Positions 16,346 to 29,208 of a DNA stretch of 64,000 bases are shown here, in pieces (position 1 is the first letter of the stretch; every line of letters starts with the position of its first letter). A program made the position numbers and the translations under genes. The stretch comes from JASLDZ01 sp965199975. Lineage in GTDB: Bacteria > Pseudomonadota > Alphaproteobacteria > Caulobacterales > Caulobacteraceae. The stretch is taken from assembly GCA_965199975.1 (NCBI GenBank), contig OZ241340.1, forward strand, positions 2,728,001-2,792,000, written 5' to 3'. Below the pieces are notes generated by a model, which was not told the DNA's origin, made no database searches, and saw only the letters and a list, made by a program, of their open reading frames with translations.

Positions 16346-18964
16346 ATGCGCTTCACGTCGGCCTGCGCCGGAGCTTCGACCTTGGCCATCGCGCTGGCGC
16401 TCGCCGCGCCGGTGTTCGCCCAGGATGCGGCCAATCCCGCGGCCCCGGGGCAGGGCGGCCGCCTGCCGCCCGCGACCGCCACACCCGAGGTGCCGGGCCC
16501 CACCGGCCCCTCCGCCCGGATCCGCCCGCGCGCCGACGACAGCTCCACGCCCGAGATCGTGGTCACCGCCCAGAAGCGCACACAGAACCTGCAGGACGTG
16601 CCGATCGTGGTCACCACGGTCAACAAGCAGCTGCTGCAGGACACCGGTGTGAAGGACATCAAGGACCTGACGCTCCTGACGCCGGGCCTGGTCGTCACCT
16701 CGACGACCAGCGAAGGCTCGACCACCGCGCGCATCCGCGGCATCGGCACCGTCGGCGACAACCCGGGCCTGGAGTCCTCGGTCGGCGTGGTGATCGACGG
16801 CGTCTACCGCCCCCGCAACGGCGTGGGCTTCGGCGACCTGGGCGATGTGGAGCGTATCGAGGTGCTGAAGGGTCCGCAGGGCACCCTGTTCGGCAAGTCG
16901 ACCTCGGCCGGCGTGATCAACATCGTCACCGCCGCGCCCTCCTTCAAGTTCGGCGCGAACGCGGAGTTCAGCGCCGGCAACTACGGCCAGTACGGCGGTT
17001 CGGCCGAAGTCACCGGCCCGCTGATCGCCGACAAGCTGGCCGGCAGCCTCTACATCGCCGACCGCCAGCGCGACGGCTTCTTCGACGTCGACACCGGCCA
17101 GGGCCCGCGCACCAAGGATTACGACACCAACCGGGACTTCTACACGATCCGTGGGCAGCTCCTCGCCAAGCCGATGGAGAACCTGACCGCGCGCCTGATC
17201 GCAGACTACAGCCACCGCCAGGAGGTGTGCTGCATCGCGGTGGTGACCCGCGCCGGCGAGGCGAACGAGCTGATCAGCGCCCTGGTCGGCGGCCGCGAAG
17301 GCGAGGGCGACGGCACCCACCCCTACAGCCGCGACGCCTTCTCCAACCGGCAGGACGGCTCGAACGTCACCGACGGCGGCGTGTCGCTGCAGGTGGACTA
17401 TCGCCTGCCCAGCATCGACGCCTCCATCACCTCGATCACCGCCTGGCGCGACTGGAAGCAGGTGGCCGGTTTCGACGCCGACTTCTCCACCGCCGACCTG
17501 CTGTACCTGCCTAGCGACGATACGAACTCCAACGAGTTCCGCCAGATCAGCCAGGAGCTTCGCTTCGCGGGAACCTACGGCAAGCTGGACTACTTGATCG
17601 GCGGCTTCTACGCGCACGAGGATCTGCGCAGCAACCAGAGCATTCGGTTCGGCAACCAATTCGGCTCCTACCTGAGCCTGTTGTTCTCCGGCGGAGCGAG
17701 CCCGCTGTTCCTGCGCGGAAGCCCCTTCAACCTGTTCACGCCCGGCGGCGCGAACTACGTGGGAGGCGACGGTTCGCAAGATCGATACCGGCAATCGAAC
17801 GACAGCTACTCGGTGTTCACCAACAACACCTACCACATCACCAATAAGCTCGAAGCCAACATCGGCCTGCGCTACACGCTGGACGACAAGACGCTGAACA
17901 ACGTGGACACCAACATCGGTGGCGGGGCGGCATGCGCGGCCTTGGCGCGCGTCGGATTGTTCTACAACTCCTTGCCCGCAGGCGCGACCAAGACGTCATT
18001 GGCGCCGATCGCGCAGATCATCGAGCCGGCGGGCTGCCTTCCCTTCGAAAGCCCGGGCTTCAACGGTTTCACCAATCACCAGCACGAGGACCAATCGGTG
18101 GTCACCGGCACGGGCAAGCTGACCTACCGCTTCGACCCGCACCTGCTGGTCTACGGCTCTTACGCGCGGGGCTATAAAGGCGGCGGGTTCAACCTCGACC
18201 GCACCCAATGCGCCATCGGCGTCGACCCCGGCTGCAACCCCGGCACCATCGCCACCATCACGCCGCAGAAGAGCACCGAGTTCGGCGGCGAGTTTGTGCA
18301 GTCCTACGAGGTGGGTGAGAAGGCGACGCTGTTCAATCGCAAGCTTCTGCTCAACGCCACCTTCTTCTACCAGGACTTCACCGACTTCCAGCTCAACACC
18401 TTCAACGGCCTGGTATTCGTGGTGGACTCGGTGCCTGAGATCACCAGCAAGGGCCTGGACACCGACTTCTACTGGTTCCCGATCCACAACCTGTCGTTCC
18501 AGGGCGGCCTGACCGTGGCCGACACCCGCTACGACCTGAGCGGTGCGGAGTTGGCCGACCTGATCGCCCGCACTGGGTTCCAGGGCTCGCGCGGTTCGCG
18601 CCTGTCGCTGGCGCCCCTCTATTCGGCCTCGCTGTCCAGCACCTACACCTACGACATCAACGACGATTACAAGGTGCGGTTCAACGCCGGCTTCAAGTTC
18701 TCCTCCAACTACAATACCGGTTCGGACCTCGACCCCGACAAGCAGCAGAAGGACTTCTGGCTGATGAACGCTCGCGTGGCTTTCGCGCCTCGTGACGATC
18801 GCTGGAGCCTGGAGGTGTGGGCGGAGAACCTGTTCGACCGCGACTACAAGCAGGTGGCCTTCGACAGCGGTTACCAGAACGTGCCCAGCAACGCGACAGG
18901 CGTGCTGGACGCCTTCCTGGGCGCCCCGCGCACCTTCGGCGTGACGGTGCGCGCCCGCTACTGA
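16346..18964 (+). CDS. TonB-dependent outer-membrane receptor
   Basis: An 872-residue ligand-gated porin that imports scarce substrates using TonB energy. A signal peptide (residues 1-25, cleaved after FAQ) and a Pro-rich linker precede the TonB box region PEIVVTAQKR (69-78). The plug follows, with the conserved GVVIDGVYRPRNG and VERIEVLKGPQGTLFGKSTSAG segments. The rest is a 22-strand barrel ending in GVTVRARY with a terminal aromatic, as needed for Bam insertion. GGGGGAA lies before the ATG. The ligand cannot be told from the sequence; a neighbouring acyl-CoA synthetase gives only a weak hint at a lipid or hydrocarbon substrate. Confidence 0.94.
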   Translation: MRFTSACAGASTLAIALALAAPVFAQDAANPAAPGQGGRLPPATATPEVPGPTGPSARIRPRADDSSTPEIVVTAQKRTQNLQDVPIVVTTVNKQLLQDTGVKDIKDLTLLTPGLVVTSTTSEGSTTARIRGIGTVGDNPGLESSVGVVIDGVYRPRNGVGFGDLGDVERIEVLKGPQGTLFGKSTSAGVINIVTAAPSFKFGANAEFSAGNYGQYGGSAEVTGPLIADKLAGSLYIADRQRDGFFDVDTGQGPRTKDYDTNRDFYTIRGQLLAKPMENLTARLIADYSHRQEVCCIAVVTRAGEANELISALVGGREGEGDGTHPYSRDAFSNRQDGSNVTDGGVSLQVDYRLPSIDASITSITAWRDWKQVAGFDADFSTADLLYLPSDDTNSNEFRQISQELRFAGTYGKLDYLIGGFYAHEDLRSNQSIRFGNQFGSYLSLLFSGGASPLFLRGSPFNLFTPGGANYVGGDGSQDRYRQSNDSYSVFTNNTYHITNKLEANIGLRYTLDDKTLNNVDTNIGGGAACAALARVGLFYNSLPAGATKTSLAPIAQIIEPAGCLPFESPGFNGFTNHQHEDQSVVTGTGKLTYRFDPHLLVYGSYARGYKGGGFNLDRTQCAIGVDPGCNPGTIATITPQKSTEFGGEFVQSYEVGEKATLFNRKLLLNATFFYQDFTDFQLNTFNGLVFVVDSVPEITSKGLDTDFYWFPIHNLSFQGGLTVADTRYDLSGAELADLIARTGFQGSRGSRLSLAPLYSASLSSTYTYDINDDYKVRFNAGFKFSSNYNTGSDLDPDKQQKDFWLMNARVAFAPRDDRWSLEVWAENLFDRDYKQVAFDSGYQNVPSNATGVLDAFLGAPRTFGVTVRARY

Positions 18965-18998
18965 AACGCCGCCGCCGGTTGGCGGCGAGGCGCATGCG

Positions 18999-19031
18999 AA
19001 GCGGGCGGCCGATGCCTCGGCCGCCCGCTTT
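18999..19031 (+). terminator. Rho-independent terminator of the TonB receptor gene
   Basis: A perfect 14-bp GC-rich stem (18999-19012 with 19017-19030) with a TGCC tetraloop, followed by a short T stretch, 35 bp after the receptor stop codon. It is the best terminator in the window. In the opposite direction it is followed in sequence by GCATGCG, so it should act mainly on the plus strand. Confidence 0.9.
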
Positions 19032-19070
19032 CGTGTCCGCCCGCGCGCGCCTAAGCCCGCTGTCTGAGAC

Positions 19071-20894
19071 TCAGAGCCTCAATCCACCCGACAGAATGCT
19101 GGCGTGCAAATCCGGCGTCAGCGGCGTGGCGCCGGCGCCGGGCTCGCGCACGTAGAGCTGTTCATTGATCGCCGCCGGATCGAACCCCTGGGCGACGAGA
19201 TCCGCCTTCTTGTGCTTGAACGTGCCGGTGGTCGCGATCGCCGGCTGCAGGCGCAGGAAACGCGGCTGGGCGTAGGCCGGCAACGCACCTGCGATGGCCG
19301 CGTCCAGCTTGGCGAGGTCGAAGCCTTCGCCCACGACGAGCGAGGCCATCCCCGCGCGCCCCTCCTGGCCCGGGACCGCCACGCCGTAGACGTTGGCTTC
19401 CTCAACCCCGGGCGCCTGCATCAGCGCGGCCTCGACCTCGCCCGTAGCCACGTTCTCGCCCTTCCAGCGGAACGTGTCGCCGACACGATCGACGAAATAG
19501 AAGTAGCCCTCCCCATCCTGGCGCATCAGGTCGCCCGTGCGGAACCAGGCGTCGCCCTTTTCCACCACGTCGTGCAGCACCTTCTTTTCGGAGGCGGCTC
19601 GGTCGGAATAGCCGGCGTAAGTATTGCGCGGATCCGCGGCGTCGATGCGGCCCAGCACCTCCCCCGCCTCGCCCGCGCGCGGCGCCAGTACGAGCCCGCG
19701 GCCGTCGCGCAGCACCTCGCCCGTGTCCACGTCGTGCGCGGCCATGCGCACGTTGAAGCGCTTGCGCAGCCAGCGGGGGATGCGCCCCACCGCCCCGACC
19801 TTGCCGTCGAAATTGATCAGCGAGACGTTGCCTTCCGTAGCGCCGTAGAACTCGAGCACGCGCGGGATGCGGAACCGCGCCTGCATCTCGCGCCACACCT
19901 CGCCGCGCAGCCCGTTGCCGAACGCGAGCCGAATCCGATGGCCGTGCTCGGTCGGCGTCTCCGCTTGATTGACCAGATAGCGGCACAGTTCCCCGATGTA
20001 GACGAACATGGTGGCGCCCTCGGCGGCCACCTCGGCCCAGAACTGCGACGCCGAGAAACGCCGCCTGATGACGAGGAGGCCGCCGTTCAGGAGCGCCGCC
20101 CCCACGGCGCACAGCCCCCCGGTGGAGTGGTAGAGCGGCAAAGCGACGAACACGCGGTCGTCGGGCCCCGCCTCGGTGGCGGCGGCGAAGCCGCGCAGGT
20201 AGAGCTGCGCGCGCACGTGGGTGATGCGCGCCGCCTTGGGCAGGCCGGTAGTGCCGCTCGTGTAGATGAAGAGCGCCGTGTCGCCGGCGGTGATGTCGGC
20301 GCGCGCCGTCTCGCGGGTTGGGCGCAACGCCGAGACGCCCCTGAGGCTGCGGTCGAGGTCGCGATCGGCCCGCACCGCGCCGGACGCCACCCCACCGCCC
20401 ACGACCCATTCCATGACAGGCTTGGTCAGCCCTGCACGCACATCCTCGAACGCCGTGGCGGTCTCGGCGTCGCAGATCAAGTGGGATGCGCGCGAGATAT
20501 CGATGCAGTGGGCGAGGCCGGCGCCGGCGAGCTGATTGTTGATGAGCGCGCAGACCACGCCGACCTTGCTGAGGCCGTACCATATCGGAATGTATTCGAG
20601 CCGGTTGGGCAGGAAGATCGCCACTACGGCGCCACGCGTGATGCCCCGTCCCCGCGCCCAATTCGCGTAGCGGTTGGCCATGGCGTCCATCTGCGCATAG
20701 GTCAGCGTGCGCCCTTCAAAGCTCAGGGCGTCCCTTTCGGGAAAGCGGTCGACCGCCGCTTCCAGGTTGTCGCAGATCAGGGTGGACGACCCGGGGCGGA
20801 TGGACTTCACCCGCTTCAACGTGCGGCGCAGCGCCCGCATGAACAGCAGGTCACGGCGCAGCCGCATCCAGAACGTCGGCCTGTCCCCCGCCAT
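19071..20894 (-). CDS. Long/very-long-chain acyl-CoA synthetase (FATP type)
   Basis: A 607-residue AMP-forming fatty acid-CoA ligase. The adenylation P-loop motif is present (FIYTSGTTGLPKAARITH), as are EFYGATEGNVSLINF and the C-terminal hinge VGDTFRWKGENVATGEVE. FATP features include a long N-terminal segment, the spacing of motifs, and the ending LVAQGFDPAAI. The ATG at 20894 avoids overlap with the upstream gene; a longer frame to 21008 would intrude on it. It sits 61 bp downstream of the GT-C-like gene on the same strand, so they may be co-transcribed. Substrate chain length is not determinable here. Confidence 0.92.
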   Translation of the reverse strand: MAGDRPTFWMRLRRDLLFMRALRRTLKRVKSIRPGSSTLICDNLEAAVDRFPERDALSFEGRTLTYAQMDAMANRYANWARGRGITRGAVVAIFLPNRLEYIPIWYGLSKVGVVCALINNQLAGAGLAHCIDISRASHLICDAETATAFEDVRAGLTKPVMEWVVGGGVASGAVRADRDLDRSLRGVSALRPTRETARADITAGDTALFIYTSGTTGLPKAARITHVRAQLYLRGFAAATEAGPDDRVFVALPLYHSTGGLCAVGAALLNGGLLVIRRRFSASQFWAEVAAEGATMFVYIGELCRYLVNQAETPTEHGHRIRLAFGNGLRGEVWREMQARFRIPRVLEFYGATEGNVSLINFDGKVGAVGRIPRWLRKRFNVRMAAHDVDTGEVLRDGRGLVLAPRAGEAGEVLGRIDAADPRNTYAGYSDRAASEKKVLHDVVEKGDAWFRTGDLMRQDGEGYFYFVDRVGDTFRWKGENVATGEVEAALMQAPGVEEANVYGVAVPGQEGRAGMASLVVGEGFDLAKLDAAIAGALPAYAQPRFLRLQPAIATTGTFKHKKADLVAQGFDPAAINEQLYVREPGAGATPLTPDLHASILSGGLRL

Positions 20895-20955
20895 CTTCGG
20901 GTTCTGACCAGCGCGGGAAGGCCGGTCAAGGCGACGCGACCTCACCCGGGGCGTA

Positions 20956-22584
20956 TCAGCTGTGGGCGGCCCCCACCGGTGGCGCGGGCGCCACGGGAGC
21001 GGCGTCACAGTGCAGCCGCCAAAGGCGCAGCACCGGGTCGTTGTCCATCGGGGGATCGGTGGCGGCCGACGTCGGGGCGCCCCTCACCACGGCGAGTTCG
21101 TCGCCATGTCGCACGGTGAGCACCGGCGCTGCGTATTGTGTGAGGTGCGGCCGCACGAGGGGCACGGACAGGCTGTCGTAGGTCGCGAGATCGGGCGTGT
21201 AGCCGACGACAAAGCGTACGCCCCGCCGGCAGAGCTCGGGGAGCGGCGGTTCGCGCGTCTTTAGAAGCTTGAACCAGCGCGCGTCGTTGACCAGCCCCTC
21301 GAGCTGGACGACCGGGCCTGGATAGAACCAGGCGAACGATCCTGCGCGATCACCCATGGCCACCGGCGCGGCGTCGGTGATGCGTGCGACCTGCGCGGCG
21401 CCGGCGCGGTTCACCGCGTAGAAGCCCTCTTCGGCAGGCGCGCTCAGCGCGATACGCCCGGCGCGCAGGCCCACAAGGCCCACCGCCACCGCGCCCAGCG
21501 CTGCGATGCTGAGGCGCACGCGGCGTCCGGTTCCGTCCAGACGCGGCCCCAGCGCGTGGAGCGCCGTGGCCAGTGAGAAGACCAGGGGGAAGCTATACCA
21601 GGGCCAGATCTGCCAGGACGAATCGAACAGCAGCTTGGCCAGGAACAGCACGCCGCCGATCCCGGTCCCCAATCCGATCGTACGCGCCACCGATCCGCGG
21701 GGCGCGAGCAGGGCGACGAGCGGGGCGATGGCGCAGCCCGCGAGGGTGAGCAGCATGCGCCCGCCGCCGTGACGGCCGAAGGCGCGCGCCTCCACCGCCA
21801 TCTGGGCGATGAAGCGGTGGTTGACCTGCAGCCCGCCCAGCGACTTGACTGCGCTGGAGACCGGCAGCGCCGAACCGAACACCGCTAGGTTCACACCGCC
21901 GTAGATCAGCCCGCCTAACCCCACGATCGCGAAGGCGGTCAGCCGGCTGAGGCGTGGCCGCGCGCAGATCAGGAGCATGGGGGCCACGAAGACCGCAGAG
22001 TCGATGCGCGCGCCGATGCAGGCCCCCGCCGCGGCGCCAAGCCAGAGGCCGTCACGCCAGTCCGGCCCCGTCGGCGGCGATGCGAGGAGAGCGATGAACA
22101 CGCCCGCACACAACGCGAAGAGTGAAACCTCCATGCCCAGACCGGACATGGCGCCAACGTAGTGGGAAAACAGAGCGGCGAATATCAGCGGCGGCCCGCA
22201 ACCGCACACGCGCGCGTTGCGGACGATCAGCGCGGCCGAACCGCCCAGGAACAACGCTTCGATGGCGATTACCGACCAGGTGGCGTCGCCGAAGAGCCAC
22301 GTCTTGGCGGCGAGCACGAGCAGCCATAGCGGGTGATAGCCGTTGGTCAGCCCCAATCCGTCGAAACTGCTGCGCCCTGTAGCGGCCATCGCGCGTGCGA
22401 TTTGGGCGTAATAGAAGCCGTCATCCTCAAGCGCCGCTGCCGCATGAACTCGGGTGTAAGCGACGAGCGGCGCTAAAACGGCCGCGGCGACGAGAGCGCC
22501 TAACATCGTACTATAAGCCCAGGACGCGCGCTGCTGTAGCGGGCGCATCTCCGGCGCGTTCGCTTGGATCGAGCCTTGCACCAC
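20956..22584 (-). CDS. Polytopic membrane protein, GT-C glycosyltransferase-like
   Basis: About 542 residues with roughly ten to twelve hydrophobic segments and a soluble C-terminal domain. Soon after the first membrane span comes LEDDGFYYAQIARAMAATG with its acidic pair, then GLTNGYHPLWLLVLAA. An acidic motif in the first periplasmic loop is characteristic of GT-C (ArnT/PMT-like) lipid-linked sugar transferases, so that class is the best guess, not a firm call. Start choice: GTG at 22584 has AGAGG seven bases upstream; TTG at 22599 and ATG at 22548 are possible but have worse sites. The ribosome-binding site lies inside an inverted repeat described separately. An acyl-CoA synthetase follows. 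Confidence 0.6.
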   Translation of the reverse strand: MVQGSIQANAPEMRPLQQRASWAYSTMLGALVAAAVLAPLVAYTRVHAAAALEDDGFYYAQIARAMAATGRSSFDGLGLTNGYHPLWLLVLAAKTWLFGDATWSVIAIEALFLGGSAALIVRNARVCGCGPPLIFAALFSHYVGAMSGLGMEVSLFALCAGVFIALLASPPTGPDWRDGLWLGAAAGACIGARIDSAVFVAPMLLICARPRLSRLTAFAIVGLGGLIYGGVNLAVFGSALPVSSAVKSLGGLQVNHRFIAQMAVEARAFGRHGGGRMLLTLAGCAIAPLVALLAPRGSVARTIGLGTGIGGVLFLAKLLFDSSWQIWPWYSFPLVFSLATALHALGPRLDGTGRRVRLSIAALGAVAVGLVGLRAGRIALSAPAEEGFYAVNRAGAAQVARITDAAPVAMGDRAGSFAWFYPGPVVQLEGLVNDARWFKLLKTREPPLPELCRRGVRFVVGYTPDLATYDSLSVPLVRPHLTQYAAPVLTVRHGDELAVVRGAPTSAATDPPMDNDPVLRLWRLHCDAAPVAPAPPVGAAHS

Positions 22585-22586
22585 GT

Positions 22587-22640
22587 CGTCGCCTCTCAAT
22601 TCAGAGGCGACGTTAGCGGGCGAGCGGTTTACGTCGCCTC
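22587..22640 (-). promoter_or_regulatory. Mutually exclusive hairpins (A-B-A') over the start of the GT-C-like gene
   Basis: Reading the minus strand, segment A (22640-22631, GAGGCGACGT) is followed by B (22613-22603, ACGTCGCCTCT) and then A' (22596-22587, AGAGGCGACG). B can pair perfectly with A (10 bp, 17-base loop) or with A' (10 bp, 6-base loop), but not with both. A' contains the AGAGG that serves the GTG start at 22584. The arrangement would let one fold hide and the other expose the ribosome-binding site. No terminal U-run follows, so it is not an ordinary terminator, though it could also help end the rrn transcript arriving from upstream. Confidence 0.5.
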
Positions 22641-22720
22641 AAGGCTAGGGACAGGTGACTTTCGATACAAATCGGGATGTACCGCACCGCTCGTAAGCAC
22701 GGCGACGCTCGATGAAAGCT
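22641..22720. other. Short spacer, nothing recognised
   Basis: Eighty bases between the tRNA-fMet gene and the hairpin pair. I see no gene and no terminator-like stem in it. Confidence 0.5.
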
Positions 22721-22797
<77 letters not shown>

Positions 22798-22857
22798 GCA
22801 AAGCTCTTTGATCATGATGGAAGGGTCATTGGCTTTTCACGCTTCATCCGGCCGGTA

Positions 22858-22975
22858 GACCCGGCAGCGACCTACTCTCCCGCGCCTTGAGACGAAGTAC
22901 CATCGGCCCTGGGGGACTTAACGACCGAGTTCGGAATGGGATCGGGTGGGGAACCCCCGGCAAAACCACCGAGTC
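22858..22975 (-). rRNA. rrf: 5S ribosomal RNA
   Basis: About 118 nt, ends estimated from the terminal helix (GACTCGG... paired with ...CCGGGTC). Internal landmarks such as CCCGATCCCATTCCGAACTC and GGGAGAGTAGGTCGCTGCCG are typical. It lies between 23S and tRNA-fMet. Confidence 0.93.
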
Positions 22976-23069
22976 AACGGGCCGGATGAGAGCGTGATGA
23001 AGAGAAACATCGTGCAAGATAAAATGCTGTGCGACGACATGATCGCCGCGCATGGATACTTCTGAGAAG

Positions 23070-25853
<2,784 letters not shown>

Positions 25854-26052
25854 TCTCAGTAGAACCCATGCACGGGGATCACGCCGCCGCACACGAGCAT
25901 CGTTATCTGTCAGACGATGTTTCTCTTCAAAGCCGCCCCTGGAAGCGCTGGAGACGCCGGGGAGACCCTTCCTTCACGATGTCAACGTCACGCGCCAAAA
26001 AGGCACGGACGAAACCGTTCTCTTTACCTAAAGCGATCGCAAACGAAGCGGG
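25854..26052 (-). other. Internal transcribed spacer, tRNA-Ala to 23S
   Basis: About 200 bases of rRNA spacer between tRNA-Ala and 23S. No gene. It should carry processing and antitermination signals, but I could not assign any with confidence. Confidence 0.7.
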
Positions 26053-26128
26053 TGGTGGAGCCGGACGGGATCGAACCGACGACCTCATGCTTGCAAAGCA
26101 CGCGCTCTACCAACTGAGCTACGGCCCC
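26053..26128 (-). tRNA. tRNA-Ala (TGC)
   Basis: A 76-nt tRNA in the 16S-23S spacer with anticodon TGC (loop CTTTGCAAG), acceptor GGGGCCG, T-loop GTTCGATCC and encoded CCA. This is the standard spacer tRNA. Confidence 0.96.
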
Positions 26129-26177
26129 GTTTGGTGAGAGCTGGTCGCCGATCCGCCCGGGTTTCACATCGAAAATG

Positions 26178-26254
26178 TGGTGGGCCCAGGCAGACTCGAA
26201 CTGCCGACCTCACGCTTATCAGGCGTGTGCTCTAACCAACTGAGCTACAGGCCC
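26178..26254 (-). tRNA. tRNA-Ile (GAT)
   Basis: A 77-nt tRNA next to 16S with anticodon GAT (loop CCTGATAAG), T-loop GTTCGAGTC and encoded CCA. It is the partner of tRNA-Ala in the usual Ile-Ala spacer order. Confidence 0.96.
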
Positions 26255-26428
26255 GGGATAGCGCTTCGCCCCGGCTCGAACCGGCACTTACGCCGGCGAG
26301 CCAGGCTCGCGATCGCGCCCCGGCCTGGTCGGCCGGAGCGGTATGGGAAAGAGAGACGGAGACGGCGGCGTTCCGCACCTGTGTAGGTGTCTTTGAACGC
26401 CTCAATAGATCGTGAGACCTGGAGAAGC

Positions 26429-27919
<1,491 letters not shown>

Positions 27920-28068
27920 GTTGACCGCTAACCTAAGCACGACCGGCCGAAGCCGATCTGGCGTAGTTTGCGTGTATCTTGACGAGTTCCCAATCACATA
28001 AGGCCACGGCAAGCCGCGACCCCATATTCATGGTGTCTTCAAGAGACCGCATTAGTCAGCGTATCGAT

Positions 28069-28087
28069 GATGCCCCGTGAGGGCATC
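28069..28087 (-). other. Hairpin in the 16S leader
   Basis: A perfect 7-bp stem (GATGCCC with GGGCATC) and 5-base loop in the rRNA leader, about 150 bases upstream of mature 16S. Likely structural or part of processing; no function can be assigned. Confidence 0.4.
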
Positions 28088-28106
28088 GCCAGAACGCCGC
28101 CGCCTG

Positions 28107-28135
28107 CGTATCTCTTTCCCAATCAACGATGTCAA
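28107..28135 (-). promoter_or_regulatory. rrn promoter candidate P1 (closest to 16S)
   Basis: On the minus strand TTGACA (28135-28130) is followed after 17 bases by GATACG (28112-28107). It is the downstream-most of four TTGAC-type boxes facing the 16S gene. Confidence 0.45.
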
Positions 28136-28189
28136 AGACCCGACCGGCCGATTGGCCGACCCCGCCGTTTAACGCCCGGCGGCGGCGAG

Positions 28190-28223
28190 AGCTGCTACTT
28201 AGCAGCTCGTAACCAGGTGTCAA
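28190..28223 (-). promoter_or_regulatory. rrn promoter candidate P2 with palindrome over the -10
   Basis: TTGACA (28223-28218), 16 bases, then TAAGTA (28201-28196). The -10 sits in the middle of an 18-bp perfect inverted repeat, AGCTGCTACTTAGCAGCT (28190-28207), with 8-bp arms and a 2-bp centre. Such a site could bind a dimeric regulator. Confidence 0.5.
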
Positions 28224-28278
28224 GCGAAACCCGCAGGAAATCGCAAGACTTTCTCCGCCCGAGGGCGTCGGTGACGAC

Positions 28279-28307
28279 CTCCTAAAGAGGCCTTCCCCGA
28301 TGGTCAA
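28279..28307 (-). promoter_or_regulatory. rrn promoter candidate P3
   Basis: TTGACC (28307-28302), 17 bases, then TAGGAG (28284-28279), with a short CCTC/GAGG dyad around the -10. Confidence 0.45.
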
Positions 28308-28448
28308 CCTGTTCTTTTCAGAACTGGCCGGTCCATTTAACCTTGGGCCTAGGCTGAAGAGCTGGGGCTTGACTGCACCCCCCTCTTCGGAAGCCGATCT
28401 CTACTTAGGAGAAGGGCCTCACCGTTTGACGCCCGGCCGGCGAGGAGC

Positions 28449-28480
28449 GGCGATCTAGAGATCGCCTCCCCCCCTGTCAA
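28449..28480 (-). promoter_or_regulatory. rrn promoter candidate P4 with palindrome over the -10
   Basis: TTGACA (28480-28475), 17 bases, then TAGATC (28457-28452). The -10 again lies in an 18-bp perfect inverted repeat with 8-bp arms (GGCGATCT and AGATCGCC, 28449-28466). P4 and P2 also share a downstream block related to CGTTTRACGCCCGGC on the plus strand, suggesting module duplication. Confidence 0.5.
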
Positions 28481-28745
28481 CCGCCCCAACGGAACGACCG
28501 CCGAGCTGGGAAGCACAGGCGAAAGAATGCGCGGGACCGCAGGAGGAAGCCCCCCTTACGACCATACGACTCAATTGAAGGACGCGTAGATAGCAAGGCC
28601 GCACGGCGCGATCAAGAGCTTTTTCGCCCAGCGATCGCGACGCCGACCTGCCGGCTCAGCGAGGGGCGGCGTATATCCTCACCCTTCCCCACACGCAAGC
28701 ACCGCGTGCGGAGGATTTCCCCGCGAGATATCACACCTTCGTCGC
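28481..28745. other. Region upstream of rrn, no gene seen
   Basis: About 265 bases between the rrn promoters and the 3' end of the CBS-domain gene. Nothing codes convincingly, and I see no clear terminator or repeat. Confidence 0.5.
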
Positions 28746-29174
28746 CTAGCCGGCTGTGATGTAAGCCTTCAGCCCGTCAGCCTCCGCCTGGGTGGCGTCG
28801 ATCTTCGCCTTCACAAGGTCGCCGATGGAGACGATGCCGACCAGACGCTCCGCCTGACAGACGGGCAGGTGGCGGAAGCGGCGGTCCGTCATGCGGGCAA
28901 GAAGCGTATCCACGTCCTCGCCCGGCTCGGCGAAGACCACGTCGTCAGTCATGCATCCCTGCACGGGCCGCTCCAAAGAGGCCGACCCGCCCGCCACGGC
29001 GCGCACCACGTCGCGCTCGGAAACGATGCCCAGGACCGGCCCTGCACCGTCGCGCACGACGAGGGCCCCCACACTGCGCTCTCGCAGGAGGGCGCACGCC
29101 GCCGCCAAAGTGGCGTGAGGGGCGATGGTGAAGACCATGTCGCCCTTGGTGCGAAGGATTTGCGAAACCAGCAC
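28746..29174 (-). CDS. Two-CBS-domain protein
   Basis: A 142-residue protein made almost wholly of a tandem CBS pair (about residues 8-65 and 72-130), a module that binds adenosine nucleotides. Each half carries the typical end strand-loop: VLGIVSERDVVRAVAG and LVGIVSIGDLVKAKI. There is no fused enzyme or channel, so it is a stand-alone nucleotide-sensing protein of unknown partner. The start is GTG at 29174, with GGGAGG about six bases upstream. It lies downstream of a rhomboid remnant on the same strand. Confidence 0.92.
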   Translation of the reverse strand: MLVSQILRTKGDMVFTIAPHATLAAACALLRERSVGALVVRDGAGPVLGIVSERDVVRAVAGGSASLERPVQGCMTDDVVFAEPGEDVDTLLARMTDRRFRHLPVCQAERLVGIVSIGDLVKAKIDATQAEADGLKAYITAG

Positions 29175-29208
29175 GGCGTCCTCCCGATCCTCGCGACGCT
29201 ACGGCCGC

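Noticed and set aside
28056..28307. ORFs in the region upstream of 16S
   Set aside because: They overlap promoter-like boxes and palindromes, use atypical residues and lack ribosome-binding sites.
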